Below, one piece after another: positions 1 through 10,323 of a stretch of 64,000 nt of DNA (position 1 is its first letter; each line of letters opens with the position of its first letter). The position numbers and the translations under genes were made by a program. Origin of the DNA: Bostrychus sinensis (taxonomy: Eukaryota; Chordata; Actinopteri; Gobiiformes; Eleotridae); contig CM036240.1 in NCBI GenBank assembly GCA_020698575.1, positions 22,342,711 to 22,406,710 on the forward strand. Direction: 5' to 3'. The notes under the pieces are model-generated. The model was not told where the DNA came from. It made no database searches and worked only from the letters and a program-made list of their open reading frames with translations.

Positions 1-2870
1 CACCACAATAGCAAAAAATGACCATTCAATTCATCATTTTAACTTTGTCACTGTATAATAAAGAGGGACATGTGTTGTTCAGGATGTGTGCAAGACTGAA
101 TTTGCTGAATAACTCAAAATAGGCCAAAGTCGTAACGTGTGGTAAAAAAACGCTGATAAGAAAGTTTTGTTTTCCATTGTTTGTCAGTCGTCTCAGTGAT
201 TAGTGGTTGATCAGTTTGCAGTTAACAGTGTGAACTCACAGCACGTAATGTTTGAATAATGTGGTTAATAAGCGGCAGGCGCAGGGGGAGATTGTGGTTC
301 GGGGGAACACGCTGACACATGTTCATAATAACACCAGCATACTAAGGGCTGATGGATTTATCAATGTCAAATTTTCCATTACATTTTTTTTTAAGTGAGA
401 CAACAGAGATTGAAATATGTTGTCTTTAATTAGAATTTGTTTACTGCCCCTAAATGTCCCTAAAGATCTGTTTTGTCCAATTCCTCTTTTTTGAGGTCTA
501 ATATTATACTGCATGTCTTGAGCAAAAGGCAAGCAGGGATCAGCTGACTCTGAGCTGGCACAGTTTTTACAAAAAATTGCAACATTACCAACTCAGAAGT
601 AATAATGCTTGGTCAGCTGTGCCTCAAGTTAAAAATAATAATACAAGAGTGTTTGTTTGCCAATTAGAGTATGCTGTTTCCTTTTGATAATGTACACTTC
701 CTGTTGTTGTTAGGCCTGTCTTGCTGGTTAACATTGTAGGCGAGACTTATGTTTCAGTGTTTTTATGTAGCCTATAGTTTTTGTTTACATAGCTACAATT
801 TATTTACAATGTAACTATCAACAAGTAATGGTTTTATTGTTTGTTACAGTTTACAGAAATGTAGGGACAGAAGAATATAGTGAAGGATCAGCCCCTAAAA
901 GGTAACTGCTTAATTTAAGAAAAAAATAGGATATGTTGCCCTGTCTAAAGGTTTTAGTGAGGTGTGAAGATGCTGTTAACGAGACTGTAGATTAGCATGA
1001 GTGTCACTTTTTGAATTACAAGTGGTTGTGAAATCAGTGATCTTCTTTAATTCTATATTTTGGGGCCTCCCCATTGATTAATCTTGAGCTTACTTGATGG
1101 TAGGCAGATAATAACACACACCCTCGAGGGAGATGTGCCTCAGATTTCTGTGACTACACCTTTCCATTGTCATAGCCACACAGATTCATGTACACATGTA
1201 CTCGGGAAAGGAAAATGCACTTACTTATATTTATAGAATGTAGAGCTATGTACGACATTGTTTCTTAATGAAAAAAGAGTGTTGTATATTTGTATTGGTT
1301 TAAAAATCCTTTTCTTACAAGATAATAAAGCCACCATGGAGAAATAACATATGACAGAAGAATGTGAGTAACTTAAAATATCATTACAATAAGAACTTAT
1401 TTACAAAGTTCAATTCAAAAAGTTAAATGCATATATTATATAGAGTCAGTATACAGAGTGAAATATTTTGGGTATTTATCTTACTAAGTGGTAAATAAAA
1501 TGTTATCTAATATAAAATTTTATGATATACCGATTTTGGTTTTAATTAACTGTAAACTATGATCACACTTAAACAATTGCAAATATTTTGTTTATTTTTG
1601 ACGTTCCCACAGTATTATAATTTATCAGTGTGCACTATGTATCTTGCATTAGCTAAGCCAAGCGGAGACACTTAAAGATGCTTTTATGGTAAATTCATTT
1701 AAATGTTCCCTTTGTTGCTGTAGATCAAGAGCTTGTTTTTTGCTTTTAAGACTGAACTGGAATTGCTTGGTACTTGTATATTTTTTTTATTTTTTACCTT
1801 TACAAAAAGACAACAGCACATTTGCCCCCTTCTTGTTGTAGCATCACTGTACATAATATTTTATGATATGTATATGTATAATATCATTGGACTAAGGCTA
1901 GGTTTTCTAAAGTAGTATCAGTTTACATCAGCTTTTACACCAGAGCAGAACAATCAGGTCATAACCTTGGGTATTCTTGTCAATATAGCAGAATAGTACA
2001 TAAAATACTTTACATATTAGTCATACTTTGTAATTTATTTTCAGAATGAGAGCAGCCCCTTCCATCAACTATATTTCCACCACAGTCCAGCATTCTCAGT
2101 CATATTTACTACAGAAGTCAGAATGGGTTTTCTTTAATATGGGAAGGCTGAACAAATACCTTTAAATGTGAGTATGTTATTTTATTTTTTAAATAAATTA
2201 TAATTTATGGGGAACCACTAAAATAGAACCTTGGTCAGACAAACAAAATTAGTGGCCAGATAGTTTGAGTTATATGCTTTGGTCTGTGTAGAGCAGCAGC
2301 TCATGTTTAAAGAGTTATAGTTGTCGAGTTATAGGATTTGTTATGACAATGTTTGTCTTGAATTTAGAAGAAAAATAAAACCCTAACTTGTCCTTTAATG
2401 TAGTAGAAGCTGAAAATATTTGTATATTTATCATCTAAAATGCACCAGAATGTTTCTACTTTGTTTAAATTTTCCAGGGGAAGGGCCACCACACGCTCCT
2501 GCTATTGCTAATAAAAACTTGTCTACTTTAGATACATCAAAGGCACAAATAGGAAGCAACACAAAGATGTTTGTGTTTTTAATGGTGTTTATTTGCCATT
2601 ATAAATCTCGTTAAAATAGGGTTGATCAATTAATCCTTTTCTATTAGGCTATTATCTATGACTTGTCCTCTCCCAAGGGCTGCTATAAAGCAGTGTGTGT
2701 TATTTGGTGTTTGCAGTAATTAGGGGGGCACAGCTTGTTTAGGGCCACTAAAACACAAGAGCCAACCCTGGCAGAACAGAATTTTTATCAGCCTTTAATC
2801 TATGAAGTATATTGAGTAATTGTGTAATTACTGTTTCCTGAATGTGAAAAAATGACTGAATACATAAAAT
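1..2870. other. Intergenic AT-rich DNA downstream of slc15a1
   Basis: No conserved protein segment, splice-bounded exon or RNA gene was recognised on either strand. Open frames here are short (60-70 codons) and look random. The only repeat recognised is a short piece at about 948-985 that matches the left part of the transposon-like element at 48250-48755. The stretch is ordinary AT-rich non-coding DNA lying 3' of the slc15a1 poly(A) signal. Confidence 0.7.
948..985 (+). repeat. Fragment of a Tc1/mariner-type MITE end
   Basis: The segment containing GTTTTAGTGAGGTGTGAAG followed by GCTGTTAAC closely matches about 48262-48298, just inside the left terminal repeat of the element at 48250-48755. 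Only this part is recognisable. No matching right end or target duplication was found, so it is a truncated or eroded copy. Confidence 0.5.
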
Positions 2871-2873
2871 GAC

Positions 2874-2879
2874 TTTATT
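2874..2879 (-). terminator. slc15a1: Likely poly(A) signal of slc15a1
   Basis: TTTATT on the plus strand reads AATAAA on the coding strand, about 160 nt past the stop codon at 3037-3039. This implies a short 3' UTR. Other AT-rich hexamers lie nearby, so the exact cleavage site is not certain. Confidence 0.55.
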
Positions 2880-3036
2880 AAATTAAGAAATACAAAGATA
2901 AACCAAAATATTTTGTTTATCTGGCTATAAATACAGTAAAATTGTACAGAAAGTTAATCAGCTGAATGGCACATTAACATTTCTATCATGCACATACAAT
3001 AAGAAAAAACAAAAAAAACACATACACACATGTTAT

Positions 3037-6000
3037 TCACATTTTGGTTTCTGTTCGTTTGTCATTGTCGTCAGTCTTTTTCACCATCTCAATATCAGAC
3101 TTCTGAGAGTACGGCTTGTCCTCATCATCATCGCTATCATCATCAACTTTAACTTTATTCTTAAACTGGGCCTCGATCTCTGCTGGGTCGATGTAGGTGT
3201 AAAAATAAGCCATGACAGAGAAGATGAAGCACACTGCCACCAGGAGACAGGCAAACAGAATGTACTCCGTCCACTTTGGAGAGAAAATACATTCAATTAT
3301 CATTAGAAATACAAATAAAATACATGGGTGATATTTTGTCTCGAGAGGTGGAAGAAGTACTCAGAATGTCTACTCGGGTACTACTACTTCTACTATTACT
3401 ACCACTATTACTTATCCGGACATGGGCTCAAACGCAGGAAATTTTCTTTCAAAAATCTACAGAAATGGAAGATTATTTGTGAGCCTGTACCTGTTTGGGA
3501 AGTTTTGCAAGCTCCGCCACAATCAGGACAATGAAGTTGCCAACGGCCACAGTGAGTAACCACCCGGCTTGGAGCACTGCCTTCATGTTGCTAGGTGCCT
3601 ACAGACAGAGTTCAGGAGATGTTTTCATGTCCTTAAGAACCACATCATTTTGTTTGCTATCATGTGATACCTGTGAGTAGGAAAACTCCAGACCAGTGAC
3701 AGAGAACATGACCTCTCCAGCTGTTATGAAGAAGTACTGTGGGATCTGTAAAGCCATGTGCACTGAGTTTGGTTTGATTTCCTCTGCTGCAGTAATGACC
3801 TCACCACACTAAAACCACAAAACAACAATAAAGTATAAAATGGCGGGCTCTTACTTAATACTCTGAAAAGTACCACTACTTTTGTCCTACATTTGGTGTA
3901 AAATTGAAACCACGTGGGATGAAGAAAGTAAATGCGCTTCCAAAGCCAAAGTCTTTGCTGACTTCACAAGAGGCTGAACCAGACCTTATGGTAAAAGTTT
4001 GCCTGGATATAGACATAATAAAAAATTAGTTAACTGAAAAGTGACTTATTTGTGTTTTGTATTTTGTGTAACATACTTACTTTCCATTTTTTAACAGTGT
4101 ATAGTTGCTGGCTTGAAGTGGTTCAACTATTCCAAACTCTGCTTGAGCAGTTGATATGTTTATTTTATTACTCATCCCATTAACAAACCTGATATGAGTA
4201 CAAAACTACAGTTTTATCTTATTTTGCCCACACACTGTATACAAATTACTATTTCCTTAAAAGGAGAATCAGTCCTCCTTACTATATTAAGTACTTACCG
4301 AATGGCGTTGTTGCCTTTTTGGGGTTTAGCAACCAAGTCATTTATCTAAGGATAACAAAAATAATATTTCATTTGCTGTGTTCTTTCACTTCTCTATTAA
4401 ATGTTCCTCTCTCACCTGCTCCCACTCAGCTGACAGATTCATAGGAATGAGAAGAGTTTGTCGAAGGCCCTTGGTCAAGACAATATTCTTGGTCACAGCT
4501 GGACTTCCTATAGAAACTGAAATGCTGTCTGTATCAAATGTGTAGTACTCAGGACTAGCCTAAAAAAGAAAGATTAGTTTAGGTTGCTATGTTATATTGC
4601 ACCGCATTACATTTGAAAATAAAAAAACACTGAAAAAACATACCTGATTAGGTTGAAGTTGTAGAGGCAGATTACCTGGCAACTGCACAGTTAATTGATT
4701 AGGGCCCATGTTCAGTAATTTGAGTTGGCTTTGGGAGGCTGTTGGGAAAGTGGGCAGTGTTTTCTGAAATACAAAGCAACAACAAGCATTTTTCAGAACA
4801 TGGCCTATTTTTTCTTTTTCTTTTTTGAAATATCTATTGTATAAAGTATGCTGTTTTAGTTTGTGACTGTGTCACTGTAGCAGTAGGAGGTGTAGTAGCA
4901 TCTTTGGTGTACTGATGCATCCTCCTGCTAGCAAGTGGCACCTGGCAGGCTAGAAAAGGCATCTCACTTGTGTGCTCTCTCGCTCTGTCATTGAGCAACC
5001 TGCTCACCCCAGGTTTTCACTTGTGGGTTTACCTGCAGCCAAACTGTCAGCCTGATTTGTCATCACGGTGATGGCACATTGGTAATGTGGTATCTTAGCC
5101 TTGCCATTTTGTTTAGCTGCTGCCTTTTATTCTGGATTAGCCCTTGTCTTTTGTCTCTCCTTTTGATTATGTGTGTGCATGTGGAGTTTTAGACTTTTTA
5201 ATACCAAAGATTGTATAAATAATATATATTGTAATATATAATATAATATTATATAATTATTATATAATATATATCGCATACCATTATTATTTTTAACAGT
5301 ATTCTAACACAGCACAGCATTCTTGTGCCATATAATACTTACATCAACCTCAAGTTGAACCAGGCCAGCGCAGACAAAGGCCATCGCAGCCAGAAACATC
5401 CCCACTGTCATTCTCCTCAAGGGTCTGTCAAAACAACACTGGTCATTTTAGTACAAACACAACTCTCTCTGTGTACAGTACATAAATATCATATATATTG
5501 GTGTTTTTTTGACTTACGTGAAGTTGAAACCACATTTCTTAATTAGTGGGTAAATAATATTGTCCATGATTGGCACCAGAGTCAGAATCAGGATGGGGTT
5601 AAATGTCTGTAAAAGGCCAATTTTGAAGTCAGAACATTTTACAATTTAAAGACAGGAATAATATTAGATATAATTTTACCTGCATCTGATCGGGTTGGAC
5701 TATGAACACCCCCTATATACAAAACAACAAAAACCATTAGATTTTAAAGGCTTTATTGTTAGAGACAATTTTTACTATAAGTTGAATGCAATAACATACA
5801 AAGTTTCCATTCAGAGTGGTTGCTTGGAGAGTCCATCTTGAGCCCTTGGGAGATGACAAGTCAGTCAAGTTTTACCAGTATAAGTTTTACTTGTTAAGAG
5901 TAGCATTGATGCACAGTACCTTTTGGTCAAACAAGGTCCAGAACATGGGCAGTGGGATGTATAAAAACAGAACCTTGAGCACCATTTTTATTTGAGCAAT

Positions 6001-9000
6001 GAGAAGTTTCTGTAGAAGACAAAGTAATTATTTAAGTATTATTATTCGACCAATGCTTGTTTGAAACATGAATTGAGCTTACAAATAATTATTTTAGCAA
6101 TATAAAGTCTGTTACACTATATTTCTCCTCTGCCCAGTCCATCCAGTGTTCTCTCTTTGGGAATCGCTTACTCCTGTGTCTGTAGCGATTCTTAATGGCA
6201 AACTATACAAAAAAAAAAAAAAAAAAACTCTTATTCAGAGAGAGCCTTATAACTTTGGTTAAATTTTGTTTTTGTTTTTGACAGACTTACCCCAATACAT
6301 TTACACACATCCAGCATGATGTTGCCCTGTGGCTCTGCTTTGTAATACATGGGACTACCCACAATGAACACCACTGCATGGCAAACCACAAACAAATGAT
6401 TACACCATGTATTCATTTGTGTCCTAGTATTAAGTCTTGAAATGACATACCGAGTGCTACAATCATCAGAGCAGCAGGGACACCAAAGGCCAGAGGATAG
6501 CACTCCATCTTCACATGGATCCCACACTGCTGGGCTGCAAAGAGGAAAGAGTTAGATTTTCCATTTTTTTATCACAAGAGACACTTCAGAGGTAGAAAGT
6601 ATACAGGGTACTTTTTCTCAAACAGTTTACAGATGTAGTTGTAGAAACTGCGTTTTCCTACAACAAACAGTATCTTGAGTAATGTATGAAAAAAGAAGTT
6701 ACTTTTATTTAAGTAATATTTTAAACATCTCTGCACATTTCTCAATTTCTGTGGAAAGTTCACTTCACAAGGGCCCTAAGTAGTAGTAGTGGTGGTGATA
6801 ATAGTGGTAGTAGTTGTAGTGGCATTGTTGGTGGTACTACTAACTACACTTATAAAACTAAAAGTAAACTTCTATAGCAACTTAAGCACTTAAGTAAATT
6901 ATTTATATATGTCATTATACTGATTAGCAAAGACACAATTCAGAACCCATTCTAGATTTCTACAATTTTAAAATTTATTATAATGAACTGATTGCCCTGT
7001 GCGTCTTAATGTCATACCCCATCTTGCCATTCTTGATTACTGTGGTTGTAATAGTTACAATATTTTTGTGTGCTTTTCTTATCTTACCTCTAAGGATCGG
7101 AGTAATTATAGTGGACAGAAGACTCCCTCCATTAATGCAAAGATAGAAGACAGAGAAGAAGGTCCTTCTTTGCCTTTCCTGCAAATACACAAATACTTCA
7201 GATCAGTGGTGGAAGAAGTACTCAATTTCTTTACTCAAGTAAAAGTAAAAGTACCTTGCAATGTCTACTTAAGTAAAAGCATAACTGCATTTATTTTTAA
7301 ATGTACTTGCAAGTAAAAAAGTAAAAGTATTTCTCACGGACTCGACAAATAATTATTATGGTAAATGTGAGGGACTTTGCTAAAAAAAATATGCTGATTC
7401 CAGATGAAATGAACAAACTGATGCAACAGAAGAGACTGAATCTGTCGCTGTGCTCTTCTTTATTATTCTGATGTTTCTAAAGTAGTACTACATTACTGCA
7501 CTGCATCTTTTATATTTAAGTACTGTGTCTACAGTGAGACCATGATAAAAACACATGATTTTAAACTAAAATTTAAAATACTTTTTACTTCAAACCATCT
7601 CATAAATCTAGTGGCGTAAAAAGCACAGATACTTGCCCTAAAATTTAGTGAATTAAAAGTAAAAGTATCCGTCAAGTAAAGTACAGATACATGAAAATTG
7701 TACTTAAGTAAAATAACTAAGAACTTTTACTTTGTTACATTCCACCACTGTTTAAGATTTCCTGGTACAAGATGAGTTATTTTATCAATTTATGTAAAAA
7801 TGCTTTTTTAAAACGTGAAAATACACAATGTGCTATAGTTGCTCCAGTGTCACGTGTGCACGTGTGAAAGTGGTAGTTATACAACAGCATGTACAGAACA
7901 GTAAAACATAGGAAAGGAGGAGTCAGGAGCAGTCATAATTCAAACCTGTTGATCAGTAAACTGGTCGCCTCCAAATGCAGCCACACAGGGCTTGATACCA
8001 CCAGTGCCCAGAGCGATCAGGAACAGACCCACCATTGACAACACACTGTAGGATGTAAAGTAAATATAGCATCAGTAAAATAAGAACGTGTATGGTGACT
8101 TCTACAGTATATGTAAAGCACCTACACATGAAAGGTCATGTTGTCTGGAGTCCCATTTCTATCCTGATCAGTGATGTCATGGATCGCACTGATGGCCATT
8201 GCTATCTGCCCCAGAGCATAGACGATGGACAAGTAAATGATAGTCCTTTGAAGAAAAAAGGACATTTAGTTAGTCACCTACAAAAATGCTCTGAACTATT
8301 CTGCAAATTGTGAGCATTTTGAATAGTTCCTTAGACATGTGAATTAGGTCAATTGTATCGCTGCAAATTTTTCTTTACTCACTTAAACTTTCCAAGCCAT
8401 GAATCTGCGACAATAGCCCCGAGGATAGGAGTCAGGTAGCAGAGGGCCACAAAGACGTGATAAATGGATGTTGCAAAATCATCATCCCAATTCAAGAAGA
8501 ACTTGAAGTACAACACCAGTACAGCTGGATGAACAGAGAAATATTGTTTTTAGTTAAGTAATGAGAAAATATTCACCCAATAGTTTTAAAAATGTTCTCG
8601 TCCTACCTCGCATGCCATAGTAGGAGAACCTCTCACAGAACTCATTAACGACAATGAAGAAAATACTGAGGGGGTAACCACACACTACTGGACCCTGACA
8701 GACAGAGACCACAGTGGTATAAGAAAATTATAAAGAATCATTATAAATATTTCTCGAGTTAATAAACTGCTGTGTCTATATTCAGGATGCTAATATGGCA
8801 ATATCTTATCTTGATTGCAAAAATCCTTTATTGACCTAAGACATTATTATTATATATTAGATGACACAACCTTTATGGCTGTTGAATTATAATTTTTTGC
8901 CATGAAATTTACATTATCTGTACCTGCAATACGCACGTTTGATGCGTTTAAATGCTAGAATCTGTAGTGATTAAATAATTACCTTGCCTCTCCTCTCCGT

Positions 9001-9323
9001 CTTGACATCCTTTTTATCTTTATCTGTTCACAAAATACAGAAAGGATAGGTGTAGGATAGGCTTCTTCTATATTACAGTGTATTTCTGCATTATGAAAAG
9101 TGTTATATAAATCTGATGATTATAAATGCATTATTACACATTACATGCACTATTGTACATGCCACTCCTGTTTAAGTATTGATTTCTTTATCTATATAGT
9201 ACTGTTTCTGCATTATGAAAAGTGATACATAAATCAGATTATTGATTAATAGCATTCCTAATTTTTTATAGAAAAAATACATACACATAATAAGGTACAA
9301 ACAGGATAAAACTCACCTGTCAT
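3037..9323 (-). CDS. slc15a1: slc15a1 / PepT1, proton-coupled oligopeptide transporter, 23 coding exons
   Basis: This is the apical H+-driven di-/tripeptide uptake carrier of the gut (POT/SLC15 family, 12 membrane helices). Coding exons 5'->3': 9317-9323, 8983-9023, 8607-8694, 8383-8524, 8126-8245, 7946-8045, 7088-7178, 6451-6534, 6291-6373, 6116-6202, 5920-6009, 5800-5844, 5680-5712, 5518-5606, 5343-5424, 4644-4763, 4416-4559, 4299-4345, 4081-4188, 3891-4002, 3671-3808, 3491-3598, 3037-3273. They sum to 2196 nt (731 aa + stop), close to the family size of about 710-730. Motifs seen: ExxER at residues 34-38 (NEFCERFSYYG), the helix-2 proton-site His68 (IYHVFVALCYLTP), FYLCINGGSLLS, a FWTLFDQKGSRW segment, a long variable extracellular loop between helices 9 and 10 (exons at about 3671-4763) with several N-x-S/T sites, and an acidic cytoplasmic tail. 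The start ATG (9321-9323) is the only in-frame one. Teleosts have paralogues slc15a1a and slc15a1b; which one this is was not resolved. Confidence 0.96.
3340..3425. repeat. Fragment of a GGTGGAAGAAGTACT-type hAT MITE with trinucleotide run
   Basis: AGGTGGAAGAAGTACTCAG followed by a CTA-rich run (TACTACTACTTCTACTATTA) resembles the left end of the fuller element at 7205-7750. It lies in the last intron of slc15a1, and no right end was seen. Confidence 0.5.
5218..5281. repeat. AT-rich palindromic simple sequence
   Basis: About 60 nt of alternating A/T (for example ATATAATATTATATAATTA) in an slc15a1 intron. It is low-complexity and can fold back on itself. No function is claimed. Confidence 0.8.
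6583..6862. repeat. Diverged GTA-rich MITE copy in an slc15a1 intron
   Basis: It starts with AGAGGTAGAAAGTATACAGG, contains a TAGTAGTAGTGGTGGTGATA run, and ends near AAACTAAAAGTAAACTTCTA. The layout matches other copies in the window (7205, 36300, 38963, 61040), but the ends are too worn to define a duplication. Confidence 0.4.
7205..7752. mobile_element. hAT-type MITE with CAGTGGTGGAA terminal inverted repeats
   Basis: The left end reads CAGTGGTGGAAGAAGTACT and the right end reads CATTCCACCACTG. Runs of AAGTAAAAGTA occur near both ends. The flanking octamers (CTTCAGAT and TTTAAGAT) agree at 6 of 8 positions, consistent with a worn 8-bp hAT target-site duplication. It has no transposase and is about 550 bp. 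It sits in the slc15a1 intron between exons 7088-7178 and 7946-8045. Confidence 0.7.
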
Positions 9324-9427
9324 GATGGCTGCTGTTCCTATTCCGCTCCTCTTGCTGGTTACTGACCCTCCACTGCTCACTATGGTAATAGTTGCTTATT
9401 AGCCCTTGATCTGTATCCCCGCTGACG

Positions 9428-9436
9428 CCTTTTATG
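9428..9436 (-). promoter_or_regulatory. slc15a1: TATA-like box of slc15a1
   Basis: The coding strand reads CATAAAAGG about 105 nt upstream of the start codon, placing transcription start near 9400 and giving a short 5' UTR. Other CATAAA / TTTATG words lie just upstream (near 9484 and 9511); these resemble half-sites of the intestinal factor Cdx. The core box is seen in the sequence; the factor assignment is inference. Confidence 0.5.
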
Positions 9437-9566
9437 ATGGGAGGGAACGAAAGATATGGAGTGTGCTATGTAACGTGAAAGCTCATAAAAAAAAATTAAT
9501 TTCCAATAACTTCATAAATGACTTACAAATAAAAGACTAGCAAAAAGTAATTTACAATTGGTGCAT

Positions 9567-9572
9567 TTTATT
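9567..9572 (-). terminator. dock9: Likely poly(A) signal of dock9
   Basis: TTTATT on the plus strand reads AATAAA on the coding strand, about 750 nt after the dock9 stop codon. It lies only about 130 bp upstream of the slc15a1 TATA-like box. An ATTAAA variant near 9804 is an alternative. Confidence 0.5.
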
Positions 9573-10323
9573 TAAAAGAAAAGCCTTAGGAAATATTTGT
9601 TTACAGCAGAACATTGACATTGACATGTTAAATAAAAAAGACAGTATGCCCCAAATAAAAAAACAATTTATAAACAATTAAATGAACACTAACATGGTAA
9701 AAGCTTCATATCACTTTCCCAGTAGGTGTAGTGTCCGGATCCACACCTCATTGCTTTGGCATGAAAGTTAACAACTTTTCAGTGTATGGGCCCCAGCAAG
9801 ATTTTTAATTTTTTTTTGCAAATATTGCACACAATCCTTTCTATGTACATAAATAAACAATATACTTCTTGTATGCAATGGCTTTAAATATTTATAAAAA
9901 AGCTCTCCATTCTAAGACTTTGAAGTGATTAAGGTTACTGAAAGGAGCAAAAATGTGGTAAAAAATATAGTAGTCCTTAAACAGAGGGGAAATAATTTTC
10001 AATACATTTGCTTAAAAAAAGAAATAATGTACATATATAACACAATTATCAACATAAAAAAGCTCAAGAATGTAATGTAATGACATGCATATTTGAATCT
10101 CTGTCTCCAGAGAGGAACACTGCAAGGAAAATGTGGAGGCAATGTGCAACCACACTTTCTATCTAACCCTGAGGTCCATTTCCTGCCTAGAAGTACAGTC
10201 ACTTCCTGTTGCTCACTCCACAGTTAGCATAATGTCGGCTGCTTTTTTAGGTCTCCCAGGATGGATGTAGTGCTCTCTTGACTAGCGTAGCAGGCCCAGT
10301 GATGTGGAGGTCAGGGCTCAGGG
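9573..10323 (-). other. dock9: dock9 3' UTR (inferred)
   Basis: This is non-coding sequence between the dock9 stop codon and the first clear AATAAA. It is AU-rich on the transcript strand, with no recognised repeat or gene. The extent is inferred from the poly(A) signal only. Confidence 0.5.
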
